This document shows, one piece after another, positions 55,926 to 64,000 of a stretch of DNA of 64,000 nucleotides. The DNA comes from Tenacibaculum sp. 190524A02b. Lineage in GTDB: Bacteria; Bacteroidota; Bacteroidia; Flavobacteriales; Flavobacteriaceae. The first letter of the stretch is position 1; each line of letters opens with the position of its first letter. The notes below the pieces were generated by a model. That model had not been told where the DNA came from. It did no database searches and worked only from the letters and a program-made list of their open reading frames with translations. The position numbers and the translations under genes were made by a program. The stretch lies in assembly GCF_964036645.1 (NCBI RefSeq), contig NZ_OZ038525.1, positions 2,192,501 through 2,256,500 on the forward strand. The letters run 5' to 3'.

Positions 55926-57410
55926 ATGAAAAAGCTTCTAAGCTTTATTGCACTTTTTGCAAGTGTAATTATAAACGCACAAGACCACCGTATTCCTGCA
56001 GATACAACTGTAGTAACCAACCATACGGTAACCATTAAAGGAAAAAAAGTAAGCTATAAAGCACAAACCGGAATGCAACCTGTTTTTGATGCTAAAGGAA
56101 ATGCTAAGGCAACCTTGTACTATACCTATTATCACAGAACTGATGTACCTAATAAAGAAAAAAGACCTTTAATTATGTCTTTTAACGGAGGGCCAGGTTC
56201 TGCTTCTGTATGGATGCACATTGCTTATACAGGCCCTAAAGTACTACGAATAGATGATGAAGGAAATCCTATTCAGCCTTATGGAATAAAAGACAATCCA
56301 TACTCCGTTTTAGATGTCGCAGATATTGTTTTTGTAAACCCTGTAAACACGGCTTACTCGAGACCTATTGTTAAAAAAGACGAAACTGTAGATAGAAACT
56401 ATTTTTTTGGTATTAATGCTGATGCTAAATATTTAGCCGATTGGTTAAATAATTTTGTAACAAGAGCTAACCGTTGGCAATCTCCTAAATATATTATTGG
56501 AGAAAGTTATGGAGGTACGCGTGTTATGCAATTAGCTCATGAACTACAAAGTAATCAATGGATGTATTTAAATGGTGTAATTATGGTATCTCCTGCAGAT
56601 TACCTATTACTTAGAACTGACAGTTCTGAAGATTATGCTATTAACTTTCCTTACTATACTGCCGCAGCCTGGTATCATAAAATGTTACCTCAAAAATTAC
56701 AACAACAGGATTTATTGCCCACTTTAAATGAGTCTGAAAATTTTGCTATCAATCAATTATTACCAGCATTAGCTAAAGGTGGCTATATTTCTGAAAATGA
56801 AAAACAGACTATTGCCGAAAAAATGGCATACTACTCAGGCATTAAAAAAGAAGTTATTTTACAACACAACTTAGAGTTACCTAGAAGTTATTTTTGGAAA
56901 GAATTGTTACGTGACACTGCTGGAAAAACTATAGGTCGTTTAGATAGTAGATACTTAGGTATTGACCGAAGAGAAACGGGTTCTAAACCAGATTATAGTC
57001 CTGAATTAGTATCTTGGTTACACTCTTTTACACCAGCTATTAATTATTACATTAAAAATGTATTAAAATTTAATACAGATGTAAAGTACAATGTTTTTGG
57101 CTCTGTATACCCTTGGGACTTTACTAAAAATAATGCACGTGAAAACCTTCGTAAAGCCATGGCTCAAAATCCATACTTAAATGTATTAGTACAGTCTGGA
57201 TATTATGATGGTGCTACCACCTACTCTGCTGCTAAATATACATTGGGTAAAATTGATCCAAGTGGTAAATTAAAAGAACGCTTATCTTTTAAAGGTTACA
57301 GAAGTGGACATATGATGTACCTTAGAAAAGAAGATTTACAAAAAGCTAATGAAGATTTACGTATTTTTATAGAAAAGAGTTCTAAAAATATTGGAGCTGC
57401 AAAATATTAA
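55926..57410 (+). CDS. Exported S10 family serine carboxypeptidase
   Basis: A 494-residue alpha/beta hydrolase with a signal peptide (cut near residue 19, IINAQD). The oxyanion segment is FNGGPGSASVW (from residue 87), the nucleophile Ser194 (IGESYGGTR), with Asp428 (GYYDGATTY) and His462 (YRSGHMMYL) completing the triad. It should release C-terminal amino acids from peptides in the periplasm or outside. It is 12 bases upstream of the PAS protein. Confidence 0.92.
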   Translation: MKKLLSFIALFASVIINAQDHRIPADTTVVTNHTVTIKGKKVSYKAQTGMQPVFDAKGNAKATLYYTYYHRTDVPNKEKRPLIMSFNGGPGSASVWMHIAYTGPKVLRIDDEGNPIQPYGIKDNPYSVLDVADIVFVNPVNTAYSRPIVKKDETVDRNYFFGINADAKYLADWLNNFVTRANRWQSPKYIIGESYGGTRVMQLAHELQSNQWMYLNGVIMVSPADYLLLRTDSSEDYAINFPYYTAAAWYHKMLPQKLQQQDLLPTLNESENFAINQLLPALAKGGYISENEKQTIAEKMAYYSGIKKEVILQHNLELPRSYFWKELLRDTAGKTIGRLDSRYLGIDRRETGSKPDYSPELVSWLHSFTPAINYYIKNVLKFNTDVKYNVFGSVYPWDFTKNNARENLRKAMAQNPYLNVLVQSGYYDGATTYSAAKYTLGKIDPSGKLKERLSFKGYRSGHMMYLRKEDLQKANEDLRIFIEKSSKNIGAAKY

Positions 57411-57421
57411 CCCCTGTTTTT

Positions 57422-57988
57422 ATGAAAAATAACATCAATAATATGATGTGTTTAGATATGTACGCATCGTCTTTAAGCAAAGACGATGCTATTTTATTGC
57501 AACCACTCCTTACAGCGAAAAACTATAGTACTACTAACTTAATTAGTTGGGATGTACATGTTCAAAATTTTAATAAATTGAGTGGTTATACTAAGGTAGA
57601 AAAGGAAATGATTGCTTTAAAAGAAATGGCTAAAATTTACCAATGGAAAAATGATTTTGATGAAATTTTAGTCAATAATAACTTTGAAGCCTTGATACTT
57701 ACGGATACTTCTAGAAAAATTATATGGGTAAATGATGGTTTTGCCACCATGACTGGGTATTCAAAATCTTTTGCTATAAATAAAACACCTAGTTTTTTAC
57801 AAGGTATCCATACTTCAGAAGAAACCCGTTTACGTATTCGTGCAAAATTAAAAGCTAATAAACCTTTTAAAGAAGTAATCATTAATCATAAAAAGGACAA
57901 AACAGCGTATAAATGTGAACTGTCTATTTTTCCGCTTTATGGAGAAAATACCACCCATTTTTTAGCCTTAGAAAAAGAAGCTGTGTAA
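57422..57988 (+). CDS. Short PAS-domain protein, LOV-like but without the flavin Cys
   Basis: A 188-residue soluble protein. Residues 1-75 are a helical leader of unknown type. Residues about 82-186 are a PAS domain (EALILTDTSRKIIWVNDGFATMTGYS). The segment KTPSFLQG at 121-128 resembles the GRNCRFLQG loop of LOV photoreceptors, but Pro123 replaces the photoactive Cys. No output domain is present. It precedes the FIST gene and kinase by 111 bases on the same strand and may feed that pathway. Confidence 0.8.
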   Translation: MKNNINNMMCLDMYASSLSKDDAILLQPLLTAKNYSTTNLISWDVHVQNFNKLSGYTKVEKEMIALKEMAKIYQWKNDFDEILVNNNFEALILTDTSRKIIWVNDGFATMTGYSKSFAINKTPSFLQGIHTSEETRLRIRAKLKANKPFKEVIINHKKDKTAYKCELSIFPLYGENTTHFLALEKEAV

Positions 57989-58099
57989 AAACGTATAAAG
58001 CAAGATATGGTTACTTCACCTTAACTTTTTTGCCATTCATCTATAGATAATTTTAAGAAAAGCATTTTTGAGTAATTTTAAATTCTAAAACCTAACAAA

Positions 58100-59197
58100 A
58101 TGCTTATACTTTCTAATCACGTACATGATATTGTTACTCAAATTAAGGAACATGTTAAAGAGAATTGTGCTTTAATTGCTATAGGCGAAAATATTAAAAT
58201 AGAGATACCAGAATTAATAGATGCTTTAAATAAAGCTAATATTTCTTTTATTGGAGGTATTTTTCCTAAGGTGATTGCACAAAGTAATACTTATGAAAAA
58301 GGAATTGTAGTTACTCCATTATACAATGTAAAAAAAATATTTACGATTCAAGAAATTAGTAAAAAATCATTTACCATTCCTAATATAGCTTTTAATTCAG
58401 ATAAAGAGTACAGTTTAATTACATATGTTGATGGATTAACTGCTCATATTTCTAATTATTTAAGTAAATTGTATGAAAATTACGGTATGAAAACCAATTA
58501 TTTTGGAGGTGGTGCTGGAAGTTTATCTCTAGTACAACAACCATGTGTATTTTCTAAAGACGGCTTTTTTGAAGACGCTGCTATTGCGTGTATTTTAGAA
58601 ATGAAATCTAGTATTGGTGTTAAACATGGATGGAAAAAATTAAATGGGCCTTTTATTGTTAACAAAGCAAACACAAACACAGTTGAAGAAATTAATTGGG
58701 AACACCCTTTTACTATTTATAAAGACATTGTAGAGAAAGATGCCAAGCAAACATTTAATGATTCTAACTTTTTTGACATTGCCAAAGGCTATCCATTAGG
58801 CATCATAAAACAGGGGTTGGATATTGTAATTAGAGATCCTTTAACTGTAAATGCTAATAATGAATTGGTATGTGTAGGAGAAGTAGAAGAAAACACATTG
58901 ATTAACATTATGAAAGGTGATGCTTGCTCTTTGATTAATGCTGCCGTTGAGGCTACTGAAGAAAGTATTTCTAAAGCTCAAAATCCAAAAACAGCTTTTG
59001 TTATTGATTGCATTTCTAGAGTTTTATACTTGGAAAATGATTTTGAAAAAGAAATTCAAAACGTTTCAAAAACTATTCAAAATAAATTCCCTGATATTGA
59101 TATTAATGGCGCTTTAACCTTAGGTGAAATTTCCTCATATGGTAATGGTTTTATAGAGTTTTACAATAAAACTATTGTAGTTAGCTTATTTGAATAA
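58100..59197 (+). CDS. FIST domain sensory protein
   Basis: A 365-residue cytosolic protein. The FIST_N domain spans about residues 20-210 (ITYVDGLTAHISNYLSKLYENY, YFGGGAGSLS, FEDAAIACILEM). The FIST_C domain spans about 225-345 (YPLGIIKQGLDIVIRDPLTV, AFVIDCISRVLYL, GALTLGEISSYGNGFIEFYNKT). FIST proteins are thought to sense small ligands, perhaps amino acids. The kinase gene begins at the base after its stop codon, so both form one unit. Confidence 0.9.
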   Translation: MLILSNHVHDIVTQIKEHVKENCALIAIGENIKIEIPELIDALNKANISFIGGIFPKVIAQSNTYEKGIVVTPLYNVKKIFTIQEISKKSFTIPNIAFNSDKEYSLITYVDGLTAHISNYLSKLYENYGMKTNYFGGGAGSLSLVQQPCVFSKDGFFEDAAIACILEMKSSIGVKHGWKKLNGPFIVNKANTNTVEEINWEHPFTIYKDIVEKDAKQTFNDSNFFDIAKGYPLGIIKQGLDIVIRDPLTVNANNELVCVGEVEENTLINIMKGDACSLINAAVEATEESISKAQNPKTAFVIDCISRVLYLENDFEKEIQNVSKTIQNKFPDIDINGALTLGEISSYGNGFIEFYNKTIVVSLFE

Positions 59198-60346
59198 ATG
59201 GAAAACAATAATCAAATATTAGATGTTTTACGACTCTATGAGTATGCCATAAGTATTGGTAAATCTTTAGATTACCACGATAATTGTAATCAATTTTTAA
59301 AACTCTTATTAAAAAGAAGAAACTTAAATGCCTGCTGGTTAATTCACTGTAAAGAATCTAATTACTCTACAGAATACTCTATCCCTTATGGAAATCAAAT
59401 AAAAGCAAACCTTTCCAAAAAATCTTTAGACTTTTTAAACAATATTGACACCTATATATTAATTCCATACAATAATGATTTAAAAGACCTTACTACCATT
59501 GATATTACTGAAGGGCATCTTGCCGTCTATAGATTAAAATCCCATGGTTTTTTATTTCTATATTCTAAAGGGAATAATATGTGTCAAAAAGATTTAAGCC
59601 AGCTTTTACCTGTTATCAATAAATTTGCTACAACCTTAGAAGCTTGTAAAGCACATGAAAACCAACAAAAATTATTAAAAAAGCTTGAAGAGCGTAATAA
59701 AGAGCTCAATAATTATGCACATGTAGTTTCGCACGATTTAAAATCTCCTTTACGTAATATTGATGCATTAGTTAATTGGATAAAAGAAGATCATAGTAAA
59801 AACTTAAACTCAGATGCTATAGAACAATTAGATGCTATTAGTGATAATATTACTAGAATGGAAAGTTTGGTTAGCGGTATTTTACAGTATTCTAGTATTG
59901 GACAAAAAGACTTTGAAGTTTCTTTTATAGACTTAAATAAAGTTATTAAAGATGTTTTAAAACACATGCTTATACCGAAAAATATACATATAAATATTCA
60001 TAAAAATTTTCCTTGCATTAAAGGGGATGTTCACAGGTTACAACAGTTGTTTCAAAACTTAATTAGCAATGCTATTAAGTATAACAACAAAGAAAATGGA
60101 ATTTTAGAAATTGGTTATACAATTACAGATAACAAATATGCTTACTTTGTTAAAGATAATGGTAAAGGTATTCCGCCTAAATATCACAAAAAAATATTTA
60201 ATGTTTTTCAAAAATTAGAAACATCGAAAAATTCAACAGGTATAGGCCTATCTATTGTTGAAAAAATAGTAGAAAATTATAACGGTAATATATGGCTTTC
60301 TTCTGTTGTTAATGAAGGAACCACCTTTTACTTTACTCTTAACTAA
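59198..60346 (+). CDS. Soluble sensor histidine kinase
   Basis: A 382-residue kinase with no membrane helix. Residues 1-150 resemble a GAF-like sensor domain. A coiled coil is at about 150-172. The HisKA phosphoacceptor is in VVSHDLKSPLRNID, the N-box LISNAIKYNN, G1 VKDNGKGIPP, and G2 STGIGLSIVEKI. It resembles bacteriophytochrome-type flavobacterial kinases. The ATG follows the FIST stop codon directly. No response regulator is next to it. Confidence 0.92.
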   Translation: MENNNQILDVLRLYEYAISIGKSLDYHDNCNQFLKLLLKRRNLNACWLIHCKESNYSTEYSIPYGNQIKANLSKKSLDFLNNIDTYILIPYNNDLKDLTTIDITEGHLAVYRLKSHGFLFLYSKGNNMCQKDLSQLLPVINKFATTLEACKAHENQQKLLKKLEERNKELNNYAHVVSHDLKSPLRNIDALVNWIKEDHSKNLNSDAIEQLDAISDNITRMESLVSGILQYSSIGQKDFEVSFIDLNKVIKDVLKHMLIPKNIHINIHKNFPCIKGDVHRLQQLFQNLISNAIKYNNKENGILEIGYTITDNKYAYFVKDNGKGIPPKYHKKIFNVFQKLETSKNSTGIGLSIVEKIVENYNGNIWLSSVVNEGTTFYFTLN

Positions 60347-60433
60347 TCTTTTATAAATCAAACGATAATATCAATTAAACAATAAAATATCTTATAAATA
60401 AATTGATATAACTTCAAGTTTTAGACATCTCTT

Positions 60434-61174
60434 TTACTTTACTTTTAAATCGCAATACCAAAAACTAGAATCATACGCTTTTTTTACTTTTTTTGTATCT
60501 GATTTTTGATAACAATTATCATCATCATTATTACGTAAAGTATAAGAACGAAGGACCTTTTCTCCTATCGTAAAATCTACTGGTTTCTTAAAAATAGGGC
60601 CATCATAACAAAATGTATGAAACTCCCCATTTTCTCCGCATACATCAATGTTATCTGGAAGCTCCTCTATAAATGCCTCATCAATAACTCTACCTACAAA
60701 TTCCTCTCCTAGTAATTTTGCATTTACACATACCGTAATGGTTTTAAAGCCTAAGGTTAAAAATTCTCTCAATAACTGTTTCGTGTCTTTTTTCCATAAA
60801 GGGTAAACTCCTGTTATTCCTACCTCTTGCAGTTTGGCATCTCTATACTTTCTTAAATCTTCTAAAAAAATATCTCCAAAAACAGCATACTCAAATCCTT
60901 CCGCTTTCAATAATGATGTTTTCTCTTTCATTTTTTCATTATACAAATCCATAGTAACATCAGCTGGAAACTCAATTTTTTCTAAAGGAATTCCAATACT
61001 ATCAGCTTGTGCTTCTAATAAATTTTCATGCAATCCATGCATAGAAACTCGTTGATACTCTTTATTAACATTGGTAATTAATTTTTGTACCGAATATTTT
61101 TTTTCTTGTAATATTTTATACAATGCCAATGATGAGTCTTTTCCAGAACTCCAATTAAAGTATGCTTTTTTCAT
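60434..61174 (-). CDS. Dph6-like PP-loop ATPase
   Basis: A 246-residue adenine nucleotide alpha hydrolase. The PP-loop is SSGKDSSLAL (residues 9-18). Also present are FGDIFLEDLRKYRD and the diphthine-ammonia ligase signature GENGEFHTFCYDGPIF. In eukaryotes Dph6 amidates diphthine on EF-2. Bacteria lack diphthamide, so the substrate here is something else and unknown. It converges with the kinase gene. Confidence 0.85.
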   Translation of the reverse strand: MKKAYFNWSSGKDSSLALYKILQEKKYSVQKLITNVNKEYQRVSMHGLHENLLEAQADSIGIPLEKIEFPADVTMDLYNEKMKEKTSLLKAEGFEYAVFGDIFLEDLRKYRDAKLQEVGITGVYPLWKKDTKQLLREFLTLGFKTITVCVNAKLLGEEFVGRVIDEAFIEELPDNIDVCGENGEFHTFCYDGPIFKKPVDFTIGEKVLRSYTLRNNDDDNCYQKSDTKKVKKAYDSSFWYCDLKVK

Positions 61175-61358
61175 ACTTACAAAGATGCTTAAAATCTTTG
61201 TAAATTTTTAACTTTGATAGAAACAGGAGTATTCATCAATATTTTCTGTAGGTAACTTTTATTACTAAAATATACTCAAAAGAAATCACCTTCACCACTC
61301 TCATCCTTTAATTTCGAAAGAAACCTAAAACTATTATATCCTTTAGTGATGTCAATAA

Positions 61359-61395
61359 AAAACTGGCAAAATCTTAATACGACTTTACCAGTTTT
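61359..61395 (-). terminator. Terminator after the T9SS beta-propeller gene
   Basis: AAAACTGGCAAA (61359-61370) pairs with TTTACCAGTTTT (61384-61395) with one mismatch. On the minus strand a T run follows. It lies about 45 bases after the stop at 61442. Confidence 0.7.
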
Positions 61396-61441
61396 CTTAC
61401 CATAAAATATAATTATAAGTACTGAAAAGTAAAAAATATAA

Positions 61442-63922
61442 CTATACTACAATTATCTTTTTTATAAAAACAATACGTTTATTTTTCATTATATGTAATA
61501 TATAAACTCCAGAAGATAATCCTGATACATTAATATGCTTCCTATTTTTAGTTACTATAACTTTTTTCCCATTTTTGTCATAGATATTAACTTTATCAAA
61601 CTTCAAATTATTATCTGCTTTAATTGATATAACTCCATCTTTATGAACTGGGTTAGGATAAATTTCCCAATCTAACGACTTTGTAAAATCTTTAACCGTT
61701 AAAGATTTTTTTAATACTGAAACAGCCCATGCTCCTCTTCCATGTGTAAATACAAACAATCGTTTATCCGAGTTTCTTAATTTCAAATCCATAACCTTTG
61801 TATAAGGAAGCTCATTACTAATTGTCCAAGTTTTTCCACTATCTGTAGAAAAAAACACTCCTATATTTGTTCCTGCAATAACAATCTCAGGATCCTCTTT
61901 AACACCAATTACTGTATTAAAAAACACATTAGGTATATCTCCATTAATTGGTGTGCTTTTAGGAGTATCCGTATCTAAATTGGTAATTTTAAAAGCCAAT
62001 CCTAATTGCGTAGTTACATATACTGAGTTTCTATCATTAGGATTCATAGTAATAGAGGTTACCCTTCCTACTTCAGCACTCGACAAAACTTTTTTTCGGT
62101 GCTTAATAATAGGAGTTGTTTTTGCATTTTCAATTCTCACAAAATCATTTCCTCTAGCATTTCTATCAAAACCTACCATATATACAATAGGATTTAATCG
62201 GTCTTCAGTAGTTACAAAAGGATACTCTAATTCATGATCAAAAATTGATGTAAAAGAATCTCCTCCATTTACTGTTCTTTCCAACGAATTATTTTTAGGA
62301 ATATATAACTGTGTACCATCGGCATTATTTCCAACGAATTGTGTTACAAAATGCGGATGATTTTTATAAAATCCGTCAATACGGACATATTTCCCTGTAT
62401 TAAGGTCTAATGGATTCAAAGCATTTTCTGTTCGTGTAATCCATCCAGATTGAGCAGAAGCATATGCTTTTTTAGGATTCTGTTTATTTACAAAAGCAGC
62501 TCCTCCATCACCTACAACTACTCTTCTACTCTTTCCATTTACAATAGCAAAAGAGCCTCCATCTTGCTGTCCTTCTATATAAGAATCTCCATACTCCTCA
62601 GGAAAATAATCTCCACTATAAATTTGTGTTGTATTAAAACCTTCCTTTTTTCCTAGCTCTACCTGTTCTATTTGTTGTTTCTGTACGTACTTCTTTTGTA
62701 TATTGTCCCATATCGAAAACATCTGTGTTTTATTAAAGTCAACTCTTCCGATACCCTGATCATACCCTATATAGGCTACATCTGGATTGGACTCATGAAA
62801 ATGAATATCATGATAATCTACTTCTAATCCTGCTGCTCTTTCCCATGATGTAGCACCATCTCTAGAGTAGGCCCATCCAATATTCCCTAATATTACGGTA
62901 TTGGGATCGTTCGGGTGTACTCCTATTGTCATTGAAAATGAAGTTTGCGAAACTCTTGGAAAATTTGGTGCTATGACTTTTGTCCAAGAAACACCTCCAT
63001 TTATAGTCTTATGAATAGTTAAAATGACCTCTGGTTTTGACTCACAAATAACTGTATAAGCAATATTTCTATTACTTGGACTAACGGCAACTATTACTCC
63101 TCTATAGCCTTTATCTCTTCCTGCTTTATCAAAAGGCAATTTCGTGTCTGCTACAAAAGACCCCAACTCACCTGTTGTTGAAGTATATACTCCTTGATAA
63201 TCTACACCTACAATCATTTTGCCATTATTCAAAAAATCTATTGCATGAATAAAACCAAAATTATTAACCTTAAAAACTTCTGTCCAAGTTTCCCCTTCAT
63301 CTTTTGATTTAAATATTTTATCTCTAGATGCTATATAAATAGCCTCTGCATTAGGTGCGTATCTTATATACCTTAAAAACTTAAAATCATTATCATTTTT
63401 AGGATTGGTACTCTCCAAAAGTTCAAATGTTTTTCCTCCATCAACTGACTTGAAAATTCCATTACCTACCGTACCATGCTTTTCATCTCCAGTAGCTATT
63501 AATAGCTCCTTTTTCCTATTAGGGTGCTGTTTTATGTCCGTAATTGCCAAGAAAGACCCAAAATCATCCAAAGGAACAAAAGGAGTTCCTGTAACAGGGT
63601 TAAAAGTCCATAACCCTCCTCCTGAGGGAGCAACTAAAGCAATATTATTGTCTAAATCTACCAAACTTGCTCGAACTCTTCCTCCAATATTCACAATATC
63701 TAAATCTGCGGGATTTGAAAATATTGAATTTGCTGCCAGCTTACTTTTCCATGCCTTTGCTCTTTTAAATTCTAAAAATTGATTTGAAATCTTAGCATCC
63801 TTTACTGCAAATTCAGGAGCCTTTTCATCCGATGCAACCATCTGATCTTTAAAGCTCTTTTCCTGAGCATTTACAGATAGTAATTGTGCTAATAAAGCTA
63901 CATATAATAATCGTTTTTTCAT
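61442..63922 (-). CDS. T9SS-exported sortilin/BNR-like beta-propeller protein
   Basis: An 826-residue secreted protein. The signal peptide ends near LLSVNAQE (residue 20). Many propeller-blade motifs follow, of the BNR/Asp-box and VPS10 kind (NGIFKSVDGGKTFELL, IFKSKDEGETWTEV, YSRDGATSWERA, FFSTDSGKTWTIS). The last 75 residues are the Por-secretion tail (WEIYPNPVHKDGVIS, VNIYDKNGKKV, LSSGVYILHI). It may be a surface glycosidase-like, peptidase-like or adhesin protein; no catalytic residues are identifiable. Confidence 0.88.
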   Translation of the reverse strand: MKKRLLYVALLAQLLSVNAQEKSFKDQMVASDEKAPEFAVKDAKISNQFLEFKRAKAWKSKLAANSIFSNPADLDIVNIGGRVRASLVDLDNNIALVAPSGGGLWTFNPVTGTPFVPLDDFGSFLAITDIKQHPNRKKELLIATGDEKHGTVGNGIFKSVDGGKTFELLESTNPKNDNDFKFLRYIRYAPNAEAIYIASRDKIFKSKDEGETWTEVFKVNNFGFIHAIDFLNNGKMIVGVDYQGVYTSTTGELGSFVADTKLPFDKAGRDKGYRGVIVAVSPSNRNIAYTVICESKPEVILTIHKTINGGVSWTKVIAPNFPRVSQTSFSMTIGVHPNDPNTVILGNIGWAYSRDGATSWERAAGLEVDYHDIHFHESNPDVAYIGYDQGIGRVDFNKTQMFSIWDNIQKKYVQKQQIEQVELGKKEGFNTTQIYSGDYFPEEYGDSYIEGQQDGGSFAIVNGKSRRVVVGDGGAAFVNKQNPKKAYASAQSGWITRTENALNPLDLNTGKYVRIDGFYKNHPHFVTQFVGNNADGTQLYIPKNNSLERTVNGGDSFTSIFDHELEYPFVTTEDRLNPIVYMVGFDRNARGNDFVRIENAKTTPIIKHRKKVLSSAEVGRVTSITMNPNDRNSVYVTTQLGLAFKITNLDTDTPKSTPINGDIPNVFFNTVIGVKEDPEIVIAGTNIGVFFSTDSGKTWTISNELPYTKVMDLKLRNSDKRLFVFTHGRGAWAVSVLKKSLTVKDFTKSLDWEIYPNPVHKDGVISIKADNNLKFDKVNIYDKNGKKVIVTKNRKHINVSGLSSGVYILHIMKNKRIVFIKKIIVV

Positions 63923-64000
63923 ATTTGTTCGGGGTCTATTAAAGTTAATGCCATATTAAACTTTAATTGTATTTATTTATTTTATCTAACTATAACATAA

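Noticed and set aside
57781..57810. PAS protein as a functional LOV blue-light receptor
   Set aside because: The loop resembles GRNCRFLQG but the photoactive Cys is replaced by Pro123, so normal LOV photochemistry is not expected.

Overview
The window is a chromosomal segment of an AT-rich Bacteroidota bacterium, most likely a marine Flavobacteriaceae member of the Tenacibaculum/Polaribacter type. The genus is inference. The evidence is: type IX secretion C-terminal sorting domains on two secreted proteins, menaquinone genes (menC, menA), an LptD-like protein, SPII lipoproteins with short S-C boxes, Bacteroidota-type promoters (TTTG, 19-21 bases, TAnnTTTG), and few Shine-Dalgarno sites. No rRNA, tRNA, transposase, integrase or CRISPR array was found.

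Layout. 1-5.2 kb (minus): a CPBP protease cut by the window edge, menC, an SRPBCC protein, a UPF0173 hydrolase, menA, a small lipoprotein. 4.4-12.7 kb: a minus-strand run of amidase, MlaD-like protein, AhpD-like protein and two Fe-S proteins, divergent from lptD-ridA. 12.7-16.3 kb (minus): central carbon genes mgsA, two gap paralogues and pfkA. 16.4-24.5 kb: LRR and TPR proteins, a DUF2853 protein, sdaA, a SanA-like protein, yaaA, an MBL hydrolase and a large conserved protein of unknown function. 24.6-26.2 kb: an ECF sigma factor cassette. 26.2-28.8 kb (minus): a degenerate ABC-like protein, manA, queD, idi. 28.9-33 kb: prfC, a three-module envelope protein and a cyclophilin-FKBP fusion.

33-40 kb is accessory DNA: an unknown lipoprotein, a T9SS cargo protein, and an orphan response regulator with a mini-lipoprotein and a four-helix membrane protein. 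These are followed by about 1.4 kb of non-coding repeats: one copy of an inverted repeat pair about 3.2 kb apart, a 159-bp tandem repeat, a 46-bp tandem repeat and hairpin-type interspersed repeats. 40.5-49.5 kb is a composite restriction island: hsdR, hsdS, a GmrSD-like DUF262/HNH protein overlapping hsdM, then mrr and a small gene whose 3' end has been replaced by an interspersed repeat. 49.6-64 kb returns to chromosomal genes: sucC, a DUF5916 protein, a LolD-like ATPase, a CPBP protease, a TIGR02757 protein, an S10 peptidase, a PAS / FIST / histidine kinase signalling group, a Dph6-like ATPase and a T9SS-exported beta-propeller protein.

The best candidates for something new are the five-gene defence operon with three different nuclease types, the LOV-like PAS / FIST / kinase group, the catalytically degenerate ABC-like protein, and the repeat landscape with its evidence of a repeat becoming coding sequence.
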